A stretch of 64,000 nucleotides of DNA, taken from contig CM049321.1 of the NCBI GenBank assembly GCA_026874595.1, positions 5,451,479-5,515,478 on the forward strand. Direction: 5' to 3'. Below are positions 38,068 to 51,499 of this stretch, one piece after another. The stretch comes from Sipunculus nudus. Taxonomy: Eukaryota; Annelida; Sipuncula; Golfingiida; Sipunculidae. The position numbers and the translations under genes were made by a program. Each line of letters begins with the position of its first letter. The first letter of the stretch is position 1. The notes under the pieces were generated by a model. That model made no database searches and was not told where the DNA came from. It worked only from the letters and a program-made list of their open reading frames with translations.

Positions 38068-39189
38068 GTCGTTCGCATCGGACAAGAATGGGTTCTTTTC
38101 ACCTTCAACATAAAAGAGCTGGAACATTTATAACCATGCAGACTGGTTCATTTGTACGTTACCTATATTTGATATATAATACCCCAACATTAAATAAATG
38201 TTGTTTCCTTGTCCACTTTTCTAAAATTATGTGAAAAAAGAAAAATATATAAAGAAGCATTATTTTTATTTCATCAATCAAATTTATTTGATTTAAACAG
38301 ATATTTATAGTTTTTTTTTACCTCCAATAAATTTTCCATTAAAATCAGACTTCTTTTTACATAATATATATATTTCCTGGGGAAAATTATATTATAATCA
38401 CAGGGGATTTCAATCACTGCTTGGCCACTTATTTTAATTTACAATCGAGGCAGAAACATTTAGACTTTTAAACCAGGTTAAGATATAACATTTCATGGTA
38501 TATTCTATAGTTCTTAATATATTATTTGCAATATATTACTGTTATTCTCTAAAAAGGGGGGGGGGATAAGGATGATTACATTGATCATCCCCCTAGCCCC
38601 CCTACCCCTATATTGACGCCCCTGAATGTAAGTCAGCTTCATGTATAAGCGATATGTACACAAATAAGCAACATTATCCAGGAGTTGGTGTTAATCATTA
38701 CCCAACCCCTCCCCGCGATATATTTAGAAATACAAATCATGAAACAATAACATTTTTCATGTGTCACTTTTATTGTATCAAAAGTATTATTTTAAGTTAA
38801 ACGTTTTGCATATAAATATAAGTTTCAAAGCTTTGGGCAGACTGTTCTAAATCATATTGGCAGATTTGAAAAATCAAATATAAATCAAACTAATCTAGTG
38901 ATTGAAACTTTAATTTTACTTGAAATGCAGGAGTTTCAATGGAATCTGTTCTTCTGAAACAACAGGTTTAACAATTATTTTTAAAGGCATGTTGAAACAC
39001 GAATCTGGGTCCAGTCAGTGGTATAAATATATTTCACATGTGAACTCATGACTATAGCTGGTACCTATAGCAAGACCAAATGATTTCCAATTATACAGTC
39101 AGTACACTCAGAGATATTATTTATTATTTATTATAATAGATTACAAAATTAAATTACATGTTCAAAAATATTCGACATTTTTCTGTATA

Positions 39190-39266
<77 letters not shown>

Positions 39267-42200
39267 TAATAAAGCCTTTATTGAAGTGCATCCGATATAT
39301 TTCTCATGTAGCTGTCCAGTCGAGTGCGAGTATAGCCGGACCGCGTCCATAGGAGTGGGACACATAGCTTTACATGTGTGTATAAAAATAGATCATTAAT
39401 ATATTACGATAGGTGTTTATGTATAATACATAATACAACAGGTTATCACTAAAAAAACAAGACCGGGTCCTTGGTATAAAGAGCTATGTTCCTACATAAT
39501 GTTTCTGAGTTATACCCACTGATACGGACATCCCCGCATCCATTCCTGTTCGTGTGTTTGTGTCTTTAACAACATAACTCACGCAGTCATAGACGGAATC
39601 CCATGATATTTTCAGAGAACCTCAGAAATGAGCCAGTGAAGAACCGATCAGATTTTGGTGCTGATCCGGTCAATGATACTGATCAAGGAATGCATATTCA
39701 CAAATGTGCTGTCACATATGCCCGATTGAACATGGGAATATGGGCCGAAAAAGTGAAGGCAAACACTTGTTTGGGAACATGTGCACCAATAAACTTGAAA
39801 ATATGGGCCAAAAGGTGAATGAAAACACGTGTTGCACAGTACCTCACCTTAACGACCTCCCACATGGTGGAGGCCTGCATTCGCGAGAATGCATATTTCT
39901 AGTTCGTCACTTCATTTGGTGAAAATTTAGTAATATGTGACGTTAATGCCTCCGTTATCTTCATTGGTTTCCCTCAAGGTGGATCATACATCAGATATGT
40001 TAATTAAGCTCCTATTGACCAATTTACATAGGTATCAGTGGTGTAGGACTCGAGCAGGCGGCCGAGGACGCACTTTCTGATTAGTTGATAAGTTTATTAA
40101 TGGAGTTTACAGATGGTGACGTCGCTGACGTTACAACGGACCAGTCAATCACGCACATACTTCAAATTTAGCCCTATGGCGATGTGACATGGCTGTCGGA
40201 CCTAACGACGGGGGCTTCTTGCCTTCCTCCCAAATATTAAGTAGATAAAAAATAGATCGCCCAAATAGTGTGACAAACGCTAGGAAAATAAATGTCAGAT
40301 AAAAAATAGTTATAAGGAAATGACCAAGAAAAGTTACATATTTAACCGAAATCTAAACTAATAGCAATTCATGTGTTGTGTGTTTTAGTGTGTGTGTGTG
40401 TGTGTTTGTGCACAACAAAACCGAAGCGTTCATGAACGGAAACTCATGAAATTTTCAGGTCATTCCGGGATTGACCAAAGAAGAATCAATTAGATTATGG
40501 TGTTGATCGAGTATGTTAAACGGATTCTGGAGCGATATCAAGGAATATTCACAAATGTACGGTCACTTATGCACGAATGAACCTGCGAAGATGGGCAAAA
40601 AAATATTGAATGCACAGAGTGCTTTACCTGTGAAATGCTTCATTATCCTTTACGTAACCTTTATGTATTTAAGGAGAAAAGGAAATATCAATTACATCTT
40701 TCTGTAAATTTTGAAATAGCAGACAAGCATACTTTACTATACTAACATGATACTTTGGGTTTCAAAAGTGCAGTAAAACATAAATTTTACTTCAGTAAGT
40801 TATCCCCCCCCCCAAAAAAAAAATGTTAAATGTTATTAGTGTAGCAATTTAAAGGTTTAATAGACCTACGATACCTTTTGAAAAAAGTCTCCGTTCCATT
40901 GTTTAATTACACTGCGATTTTGCGTTTTAAAATCCCCATATGAAAACTACAAAGAATTCAAAGTTATATATCCCAATTCTAAACTAAAAGTTTTATAAAA
41001 CTTATAAAATACCTTTGATTCTGTCCAGACTTATAGGTGTCCTCGTACGATACTCCTTTTGGATAGAAGAAATGTATGCCAGAAGAGAAGGACGCGCTGC
41101 AGCTGTTGTCTGTATGTGATCAATACTCTCACTTTAATTTAATTTTGAAGACAACCCAGTTGTCAAGTTGAATTTTAACCTGTCTTGTTCGGGAAATAAC
41201 ATTGATATACCACTAACTGTCTTTGTCATATAGCCCATTTCATATACGTATATATATATACTGATAAATCTGCCGGGGGTATCACACTGCGCAGACTCTG
41301 ACTCACAAGAGTACGACTCTACAATTAAGGGATTGCTGGAGTCAAATACGACCCCGACAATGCACCCACATTCTCAATACAATCTCAATACACCAGCGGC
41401 GTAGGTATAGATGTAGTGAAGAAGGTAATATAGTCCGTCCAAGTGTGTTGTTTCAAGTCACATTATATCGGCCTAAACATAGGCGTTCTTGTGCTAAGGT
41501 CTTGCGAAATAAGTGATAATCTGGAAGCATGCGCATGTGAAATGTAAACAGGTGTTTCAATGAAATGTAACACATTTTGATTTTGAAGTTTGACAGTAGA
41601 GACAAGTAGTCCCGCCCTGTACCACAATTCAAAAAAAGAGAAGCTAAAAAGACATCTGGCGGAAGAGTTTCGGGGCATCTGTGGCCAGTTCCATCCCGTT
41701 ACACACAGGGCACAAAGTTTAGACAAATGGGATTGAAGTTTAACAAGTTTAACATCCCATCCGCTCTAAATACCGTTACACAGGAAAAACACGGCTTTAA
41801 GTAATGTAGCACAACTTCAAAATCTGTTGTTTTAGTTTTAGTTTGGAGCAGTGTTGCTCCAAGAAATATTTGGCCCTTCAATAGACTTGAACAGTTTAGG
41901 ACTGGTCATCATGACGTCATTCTGCTTGGGATTCAGACTGGAAGGGAACTAGAAATATGAATTCCAATAGATACTTGCCCCCGCCACGTGGACACAGGTT
42001 TAAAAACTATATGCGAAGACTCTCGACACACTCAGAGGTGCTGGTCCCTCGAGCGTGACCTGGACAGGTGACCGGGCCACACTGAGGCGGGACCTCTGGA
42101 TTCACGCATTTTTTTTGCCCGTATTCCCAGATTCATTCGTGCACAAGTGACCGTACATTTGTGAATATTCCTTAATGACAATCCGGAATCCGGAGAAGAT

Positions 42201-43216
42201 GCACGAAAATCTAATCGATTCTTCCTTGGCCCATTCCCGAAATGCCCTGAAAATTTCATGAGATTCCGTTCATTATTGCGTGAGTTATGTTGTGAACAAA
42301 CACACAACTCAAAGACACAAACACAAGAACAGGAATGAACACATACCCTCCTTGCGGAGACATTAAAATACTTTTACAGGATACAGTGAAAGACCTTATA
42401 AGATTGATACAAATGCAAAATTGTTTTGCCCCATGAGTTGGTCGGAAGTGAACGCAAATTCAGAAAGCTCATAACGTGTCGGAGGACTAAACACAACCAA
42501 GACAATTTTTTTGTAATTTTTGTCATTTTTAATATTCCCTCATTTTCGGAGGATGCTCTGAACAGTCAAATTGCTCAGCATGTGTTCCGGTCTGGTGGTG
42601 GCGCCCCGGAAAGATCAAGGTCTCTCTGGAATACCGGGGGATCAAATATCTCGATCAGTGGAACCACTAATCGGTCTATCTGTCCTGTGGATCCCCCAGA
42701 ACTACTTAACTCGGCAACATCAAAATCACGGAAGAAATCGGGGCCGACGTTAACAAGACGGAAGTTGTCGCCACCTAGCGGGTGCATTTCGAACTGGCCC
42801 GCTCGCCCGACCTGCATGAACAAATGGTCAGTAGGACTTCCCATTGTAACATTAATGTTGCCGTAACCATAGCGACCGTACACACCAACGTATTCTGTAA
42901 GTTCCCGCCTTGGTTCAAATTGCTCCTTGGGTTTCTGGTTGAGACTTACGCGATTCAAAGGCAAACCAACGTCGCTCATATAATTATATTTAGTCTCTGA
43001 CTGTGACGCAAACGAGCAGGCGTACGAAACGTTCAGCCAGCTGTCTTCCCCAAGCAGGGTGTCCATTACATAAGCGCTGACCCAGCTACGGGCTATTCCT
43101 TGGTCGGGGTGATTGAAGGACAGCGCGGTGCCCATGTTCATGTCCGGGAGGATCACTTGTTCTGAGTGGTAGCCCCAGTAGTCACCTCTGTGGTTGGCGC
43201 TCCTGTATCCTGGAGT

Positions 43217-43222
43217 AATAAC

Positions 43223-43272
<50 letters not shown>

Positions 43273-43312
43273 TAATTATAATAATAATAATTATCATTAT
43301 TATTTTTATTAT
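43217..43312. repeat. (TAA)n microsatellite next to exon 5 of gene C
   Basis: An ATA/TAA run directly follows the acceptor of exon 5 on the plus strand; the gene B partner (35156-35205) is much shorter. Confidence 0.9.
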
Positions 43313-44117
43313 ATTAACCGCCTTAAAACGATTACAGTCTATTACCCATTAAGAATTATTAGGATAAAATCCTGACTGTAATCATACTGTTCATTACTTT
43401 TAATATTACCTACATAGGTCTGTCCATGTCAGTGTATTGATAGTTTGTGTTAAAAGGGAAATGTCAATACCACCATAACCGAGTTTTTTTGGACGTGACC
43501 TGATGTCTCGAGTCCCGACTCCTGACGTCCGGGTCTTAGTACGAGTACCGGACCCTCGAGTCCGAGTCCTTGAAAAGTGTCCTCGAGTGAATACTCGATT
43601 CAAAGTCCGAACTCGAGTACCACACCCATGAAAATCATGGATGCTGAAGAATACTAGTATTACCTTTGTAATATCCAGTGAACCAGCCTTTCCCGTACCC
43701 TACTCGGCCGAAGGTGACAGGAAAATGTGGGCGGAGAAAGGGGTTGTTCGCGTCGCTTTGAGGAGGCAGGTGATCGGCGGCGCATAGCGCCTCAAGCTCT
43801 TCTATAGGGAGGACCTCCACGCCCTCTTCGTTTGTCCCAGACAGCAGGAACTTGAGCCATTTTGCCATGTCGGTGGCAGTGGACGACACGGAAATTGCTG
43901 GTCCTACCAGCTTCCCGGACCTAAAACATACAAATAAATATACACTCAAACACAAATTAAATAAATGTTCGTATGCATTTTATTTATAGCAGCTAAATCA
44001 TGAGAAAAAAAAGCCGAAATATGGACACTAACTTTTAATGCAGTAAGATTTTTCGCCACCAGTTGCATTTTTAATTAAAAGCACACTTCGAAAATACGTC
44101 TGCAAGTTTTATATGTA

Positions 44118-44152
<35 letters not shown>

Positions 44153-44192
44153 TCTCTCATTCTCTCTCTCTCTTTCTTCTTCCACACACATT

Positions 44193-44314
<122 letters not shown>

Positions 44315-44887
44315 CAGACAGACAGACAGACAGACAGACATAGACAGAGACAGAGACAGAGAGACAGTGAGATTGAGAGATGATGGACTTGATGAGATTA
44401 ATCATTTTGCCCTCCTGGTGATTTTTCCATTGTGGTGTGTCTATGCATGTATGTTTGTGTGTGTTTGAAAATCGGTTACAGTGACTGTGTAATCTTGTAC
44501 CTGTGGTTGTCAAAATGAGTTTCGATTGTGATGTTGTCTACCGTCAAGTATGGGGTGGCGAATCTATTTCTGTCTTCCCCATCTTGGTCTAAAAACGTGG
44601 ATGACGTCATACCGAGTGGCTCAAATAGTTCTCTGCGGATCAGGTCCTCCCAGGACAGATTCTCAAGCACTTCAGCGACCCTACCGGCCAGTGCGTACAT
44701 TAAATTGTTGTACAGAAATATTGTTCTTATGTCCGTGATACCATCCAGAAACCGCATCCGACTGAAATGAGATTACATGGATAGGCTGTCACTTAATGGT
44801 TACCCAGTGAAATAGGTTGTGTGAGTGTAATTATTAAGCGGGTGGTTAAATAAATGTTAAATGTAGTGCTTTGCATCTTCATACCTC

Positions 44888-45165
44888 AACGTCGGTGACT
44901 ACGCCTTCACAGACCTTGATTCAGCGAGTCCCTCTGGTATCTAGTTCATGAATAATGAACAAGGCAATTAAACCAATCAAATATTTAGCGGGCGTCTGGT
45001 CCGATCTTTCGATCACACGTTTAGCATTACCGTGAAGGCATTGAAAATCTTACCAGCTAAATCAAGCCATATAAACTTGCCCTGTTGCCGAAACATGTGT
45101 TCTTGTTCAGACCGCGTGTGAACAGAGTACCTTTTTACATTTTGTTCGTTTGTGATTGACACCCT
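44888..45165 (-). mobile_element. MITE family 2, copy 3, right end lost
   Basis: This is the direct-duplication partner of 36728-37025. It keeps the left inverted repeat and body, but the right terminus and about 330 bp beyond it in unit 1 are missing, with sequence jumping to the GAATTCGCTATTCG stretch. Confidence 0.75.
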
Positions 45166-45610
45166 TAGGCCCGAACATTTAATAATGAATTCGCTATTCG
45201 TTTAAGAATTATAAAACTTAGAAAAAAGTCTTAAAATTGTAAAATATTATACCTGACCAGTTCCTCTCTGTTCTCGAAAAACTGATATACCCATAGGAAC
45301 TGACATTTTGTGTGACACGAGGTCGCGTAAATTGGTGACGTTTGTCCTGTAGCCGTCACTCATGTGAAAATCAGGCCCCAATACGGCGCTCACAGGGGTG
45401 TTCCAGTAAACACTGTTAAATTTGAATAAATCAATGAAATATTAAATATATTGCGTCTTGCTGCAGTCGTTCTAACTGTTCGGAATATTCTAAGCCCCTT
45501 TCAAGTCTTTTAGCCTCTATGTACGAAAAACAGTTGATAAAATGAATGTTATGTGGTCACAGCGAAAACAGTATAACGGTAAACCTTATCCTTTCCAAAC
45601 CATTCTAAAA

Positions 45611-46241
45611 CTGGTGACACATACCAGCATTTATCGCATTGCGTTTATCGCACCCGATTATAACACGCGATGAACGCACGGCAACAATGCGACAAAACGA
45701 CACATACAAGCGTCAAACAGCTAACGGTTCCTCCATTTATCTCGTCATATCAAGCTGAATAAAATTTATGAAATTAATTCCCCCTTCTAAAAAAAACAAA
45801 TCCACTGAAGCGTGTGCTTGCCACGTATTGTGTTCAAAGGCCATTTTTTAAAGGGAACTGCTCTTTTATGTGTCCCGGTAAGATGCATGCTGAGTATTTT
45901 AGAAATGGGGTGCTTTCTTAGGATAATACACCATCAATGACCCCCCAAATTCGTCTTTCGATAGGTTAATGAGCGCACCTTTATGTTATGGTGGAATTGA
46001 GGACTTTCTCGATTTTATGTCATAAAGTGGAATCCATGTGCGTTTACCGGATGCGTTTATCGCAAAATTCGAGCAGGGTTCAATATATGCGATCATCGGA
46101 TCCGTTGAACGCAGCTGATAATCGTTGCCAGTCGTATGTCTTATGTTCAAATGAAATTATAGTTTCTAATGTTGTTAATATGGATGCGATGACCGGATGC
46201 CATAATCGGATGCGATAAGCGCTGGTATGTGTCAACAGCTT
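45611..46241. mobile_element. About 630-bp element with inverted ends TGACACATACCAGC
   Basis: The left end reads TGACACATACCAGC followed by TTATCGCAT, and the right end is the inverted form (ATGCGATAAGC then GCTGGTATGTGTCA). The interior near both ends is full of GCGATAA/TTATCGC words. No transposase is visible, and no clear target duplication was found. Only the left 150 bp are present in unit 1 (about 37764-37908), where the duplicated block stops. Confidence 0.65.
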
Positions 46242-46384
46242 AAGCTAGCAAACGTTATGGCAAAATGAAAATATGACAAGAGGCTTTTCGTCACAACCCC
46301 GTTCACCCGTGCAGTCTACTAACGCATACACACATATATATGAAAACTAAGAGGTTTGGGAACGTCTAAGTCCTTTATTAGAGC

Positions 46385-47300
46385 TCGGCGATCACCAGTT
46401 CATCAAAATGACAGCCCTACCATATTGGATGTCAGATTTCTATGAAATTTATCACCACATATAATCTAGAAGCGACCTTTTTTTTCTAATCACAGCATTA
46501 TCTAAACTGTTATTGTGAAATGATTTTAAGTTATTTGTTTGGCACCTATATTGGATATAACAGGAGTCTGAAATTTGAAAGCACTGATCCCCTAATGGGT
46601 GTCTTTGAAATATTCATAAAAATATCAGTGATTGTGCTCTAGTGGCAATACTGGATATATAGCTTGTATGTTAATCAATACAGCCGGAGTCCTCATAGGC
46701 ACCAATTGCTCCAAGTAATTTGAGAAAAGGAAAAAATAGTCTCTCTGTGCTCGAAAGTAAATCCGCGGTTGCTTTGTGGCAGCAAAATTGGACTTTGGGC
46801 AGGTCAGTAATTTAAACGGACTATAGCTCTCATGGGCACCAATCATCCCTGTGAATGTAAGAAAGATTAAATGTAGAAAAGAAAATGACCGATTATGCAT
46901 ATAGATCTATATTTAATAGGGCTAGAGGCCTCTTAGGCACCAACCTTCCTTGTGAATATGAAGAGATAAAATACATTCTCTTTAAAAAAAGTCATCGAGT
47001 TTGCCCTGGCGGTCAAATTGGTTTCTGGATGGGCCCGTAAGCTTGAGCTTGCTAAGGTACCGATCAACTCTGTGAATCTTAGAAAAATCAATTGAGCTAA
47101 TGCGCACGAAAGAAAATCACTGATCGTACTATGGCGGCCATATTGGATAATAATTCAATAGGGCTGGGACCCTTATAGCAACCAATAAGCCCTGTGAACT
47201 TGAGAACGATCAAGCATATTCTCACTCAGATATTGTGACTCGAAAGAAAAATTACCAAATGTGCTCTGGCGGCTTTATTTGAATTTGGATTTGGACAGGT
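46385..47300 (+). repeat. Diverged satellite-like tandem repeat, unit about 105-136 bp
   Basis: A GGCACCAAT-type word recurs at about 46697, 46833, 46937, 47056 and 47178, each followed by CCCTGTGAA-like and GAAAATCACTGAT-like words and a TGGCGGCCATATTGGA-like word. Units are too diverged for a recent array. It is in intron 1 of gene C. Confidence 0.7.
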
Positions 47301-48420
47301 CTGCAACAAAACAGATCTGGAGCGCTAATTACTTTTTTACTGTTCTCCACATAATTCTATGGTCACTTCAACCAACCCGGAAGCTGTAATTTTTTATAGG
47401 GCACGAGTTACCTCATTGTAAATCGTAACCACTGTTACCCCGAAAGGACTTTCCAGGTTCTTTTTAACGGTGGACTTCACATGCTGAAACTCACACATAC
47501 ACACATAAAGATGAGAAGGGCGTGTGTAACATATACAATATAAGTCTAATAAAAATGAACTTACAATTCTTTAGAAAGGCGTTTCACGCAAATGGTATGA
47601 AAATCTATAGAGTCCTTATAAATACACAGTATCTGTAACTGTAAATCACCCTGGGTATATCCAGTAATGTTTACCAGAATATGCTTCCGCACAGATCAGC
47701 TTATCAATTTTCCTTTAGTCTGATCACAGGGCTCCACCACGGCAGATACACATCGACTGTTTGCAGGGCCTTCTGTAAACACAACACACAAGTCCGTCAG
47801 CGAGATTACTGTGGCCACCCAGAGACTCTAGCATACAATACACTGGGAAATCGTTCCCCTGCTTATCAGTTCACAGACAACCTCGGACCCACCGCTGGCC
47901 CACATATTTCTCAGACCAGACCATCTCGCACGCTGACTAGGACATTGTGCCTTTTCCCTCGCATCGTCAGGCAATATACTTAGCCTGACATCATTTACTC
48001 ATCACGCATCCTGACCGCTCTTTGCTTATACCGTCTTTCAATTAGATCAGAACTGTCGTTCAATGCATGAATAGTAAGGGAAAATTATGTTTGCAGATGC
48101 TTTGCCTTTGAATGCGAAAGTAAAGAACGTTATTTAAGGAAACTAAAGCTGGCGAATCTGACAAGAAACAACTCTCATAGAATTACGACTGAACTGAAAC
48201 CAACATCAAATAAAATACCTGAATTCCCTAAATCTACGTTCCCACGCTAACATAGATATGGTATGTTAATATACATGAACAATATAAAAACGATCATCTG
48301 GTTATACTCACCTAATTTGAATATGCAATACCAGTATAATAAAATAAAGAAGTCACAGTTCTTAACAACCCCCACCCCCACCTCCAACCCCACAAAATTC
48401 TAGATTTCACCCTGCGTCAC
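47301..48420. other. Remainder of gene C intron 1, nothing recognised
   Basis: There is no element or exon signal beyond the satellite ending near 47.3 kb. A plus-strand frame at 47681-47983 lacks recognisable domains and is probably chance. Confidence 0.5.
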
Positions 48421-48799
48421 GATAACTTACTTTCCGTGTCGTCTCAGTATGACGCCTAGCAGCGTGCCTGTGAATTGTTTGGACACAGAGGCGATGTTGA
48501 ACGCCGTGTTCTCAGTCACAGGATCCCGGGTGTCAATATTTTTAACTCCGTATCCCTTAGTGAGTACAGTAGTTCCGTTACGGACAGCTGCCACGTAGCC
48601 CCCCGGCATTCCGTAACATTCCATCACACCCTCAACAAAGTTGTCGATCTTCTGAATTTCTTCAGGGGTTAGAGGTACGGCGTCTAATGAGCCAAAGCTG
48701 TTCCAAAGCAGCAACAGCCATAAAAGTGTGACACCTTCCATTTTGAAATTAGGATCTGAATCGCCCAGCTGTTCATGTACGGTATTATAAAAAGACACT

Positions 48800-50277
48800 A
48801 GCGCCTTGCCGGTATGCGATAAGGAAAAGGTGACATTTAATTTAAAGTGCGTGGGAGCGCTGACTGGTGCGTATGTGTCTAGACTCCCTTGTTTTTCTTC
48901 ATTTATATAATTTTAATTTTTAATACCGACGCTTCCGCCTATTTATTTTTTTAATTACTTAGTATATTTGTCGAAAGAGATTTTGTGTATTTACTTCTCA
49001 AACTGGATCTGAAAATTATTCAGAGCTCCAAGATCAAGGGTAGAGGAAGGTCAAGGTCACGGAGGTAATGGAATGGACTTGTAGGTTATCTCGATGCACG
49101 CTTACGGCCACAATTCCACTGTCGTTCAGGTTATGTCACTAGGACATATCGTATGTTTTTGCTACTGTTGCCTGTAACAAGTCCAAGGACGCATTGTCAT
49201 GTTTAGACTGTTCATCGAGTTAGTAGAAGATAACACTCAATAATATACCGTGAAAAAAAATCAGAGTCAGAAGGTCCTGGTGAGATTGTGGGAAAGCTTT
49301 TAAATGCTTTGCTGGCAAAGGAACATCCTTTCTACATGTTATTTATAACATACATCAGGGAATCGTCCTTTTATAATACTCGTACACGGTTGTACGATTT
49401 TCATAAGTAATTCTTTATGTGTTAAAGCGTCAAAATGAGCGAGTAGCGCGTAACAATCAGCTGTGTAAACAATCTTGCCTGCCGAGATTCTCGGGGTGGG
49501 CCTTGATTTCCTGGAACTGTTTGGAGTACTCTCGAACCCTCTTTGACGTCATCCAAGGGAACAAACACTGACCATAAGGGAGGTTCCGCGATGATTGATA
49601 CCAGTGGTCTTTGGTTGCTTCTGTTAATAAACGTTACTAAAAGAATTCTAGTTGTGTCCAGCTACTATTGAGTAGCCATTATCGCATTAGATAAACATAT
49701 TCTGTCCAAGGGCACTCGTGATATAACAGCTCAAGAGATTTAGCCAGTGCATGGAATAAATAATCTTTAGTTTTATACACGTGTTTGTCACACATTCTTA
49801 TAATTGAAACACGTGTAATATGAGCCGAAACGGCATGACTTTTAAGTCGATTCAGTATAATCGTACAGATTAAGAAACCAATCGACATATACACAAACAT
49901 CCAAACACTTGAACAAACATAACCTCCTTAGAAGAGATAAATATTTATGACCAATAAAACACGTGGTCAGCTGTCTGGAGAATCTTTAAAGATGCAGAAT
50001 TTTACACAATTGTCCTTGTGAATAACTTCGGTCCTTGTGATTCTTAAAATATTTTTCTTCCGTTGTTGCTGAATACACGTCTCAATACAAAAAAACTCCC
50101 TTTTATTCACAACATACAAAAAAAAACAGCCCTTTTTCACCATCGAGCCCTTCCGTGTGAATATAAAAATTGTAATGTTGTAGATTTACCCAAGCAAAAC
50201 ATACTGTAGGTTCCACTTGAACATCAAACAGGCCATAGAGAACAAATACAAATCACACCTTTTTTCCAAACGTAAAT
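48800..50277. other. Intergenic stretch between genes C and D, nothing recognised
   Basis: AT-rich sequence upstream of gene C's start and downstream of relic D. No gene, SINE or inverted-end element was recognised. Confidence 0.5.
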
Positions 50278-51492
50278 TTATTTAACAGTAAAATTTAAAC
50301 ATGTGTTTCTGTTTGGCGGTGGTGGGTTGGACAGATACAGATCCCTTTGGAACACAGGTGGGTCCGTGATCTCCGCGTAAGGTACCACTAAACGATCAAT
50401 CCGAGAGGACGGTCCTCCTGAACTACTAAACTCGGCATTGCCCAGGCCTAAGAAGAACATCGGACCGACGTTGGCCAGCAGGAGTATGTCCCCCTCTAGC
50501 GGGTACATCTCGAACTGACCCAGCTTCCCGAACTGCAGGAACAAATGGCCCGGCGGAGACCCCATTGTGACGTTTACGTTACCATAACCATGATGACCAT
50601 AGATACCAACGATTCACCGATGCAGTCTATTTTCATCGTTGTTGTAATATAAATTGGCTAGTCATTTATAATAATTTTCTCACTAGTCATAAAGCCCCTA
50701 GTCATAGATCTCTAAATTTTGAAAACATTTTCAGCATTATTTAGTTTGTTTATTAATTAAAACAGAAACCGCCAACTTATTAATGCAAGGCGAAACCATA
50801 CAAAACCGGCTTTCCTGGAACGAAAACTAGTTTCGCATATGCAAGTGGAGCCTTACTTTTCTTCCTTTCCACAGAGACGGAGTTTCAGTTTCAGTTGTAA
50901 GTTGACGTGTATATTGTTTGTTTGTGTTAATTTATCATTGGTAGCCTAATTTTAAGATTATGGGCCCTTCAACACGATAGGAATGCAACATGATGGAAGA
51001 CCACTGCGATGCATTCCTCGATATGGCTTGTATCACGATTCAATTTAGGCTTACCAACCCAATATCTATAGTGCCTACTGAGTCATGTTGTCAAGGCTAG
51101 GTATATAATCACTTGTCCAGGTAGCGGGACCTTGGGTGTAGACCCGACCTTTTAATATGGCTTTTCAACTGATATAAAACTTACTTTTCATTCCGTCGGA
51201 GTAAGATTGCTAGAAGCGTGGCTGTGAATTGTTTGGTGATAGAGCCGATGGAAACTAGGTATTTTCCGTAACGGGTGCCTGTGTGTCAATGTTAGCGACA
51301 CCGTAACCCTTTGGTAAGAACAGTCGTGTCTTTACGTACCGCGGTGACGGACACGCCAACCAATCCGTAACATTGGATGACCCCCTGGACAAACTCGTCA
51401 ATCCGTTAAATTTCTTCTGGAGTCAGTGGCACAGATTGAACGTAGCTGCATGATAGCAATGTAAGCGATATGAAAAACGCATTTAAATCCAT
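50278..51492 (-). pseudogene. Gene D: relic beta-lactamase-like gene (exon 1 plus part of exon 5)
   Basis: Exon 1 relic is 51185-51492. It begins with a signal-peptide-like MDLNAFFISLTLLSC and continues VPLTPEEI, then TAA (51408-51406) where relatives have CAG. Further on there is an extra base after the TKG codons, and a second disruption with TAG just before the GSITKQFT nucleophile region, so three lesions separate the start from the SxxK box. The exon 5 relic (50278-50610) starts at VGIYGHHGYGNVNV and stays open to LSNPPPPNRNTC, but reads six residues beyond the Cys at which the other copies stop. Exons 2-4 and the HxG part of exon 5 are absent. The 570 bp between the pieces hold a dispersed repeat. 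This is an old, internally deleted copy. Confidence 0.85.
50915..51110 (+). repeat. Dispersed repeat family R4, copy inside pseudogene D
   Basis: GTTAATTTATCATTGG, GCAACATGATGGAAGACCAC and CTACTGAGTCATGTTG match the repeat at 7450-7660 (+) and 22260-22480 (inverted, right arm). It fills the place where exons 2-4 of gene D should be. Confidence 0.65.
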
Positions 51493-51499
51493 CTTGGAC

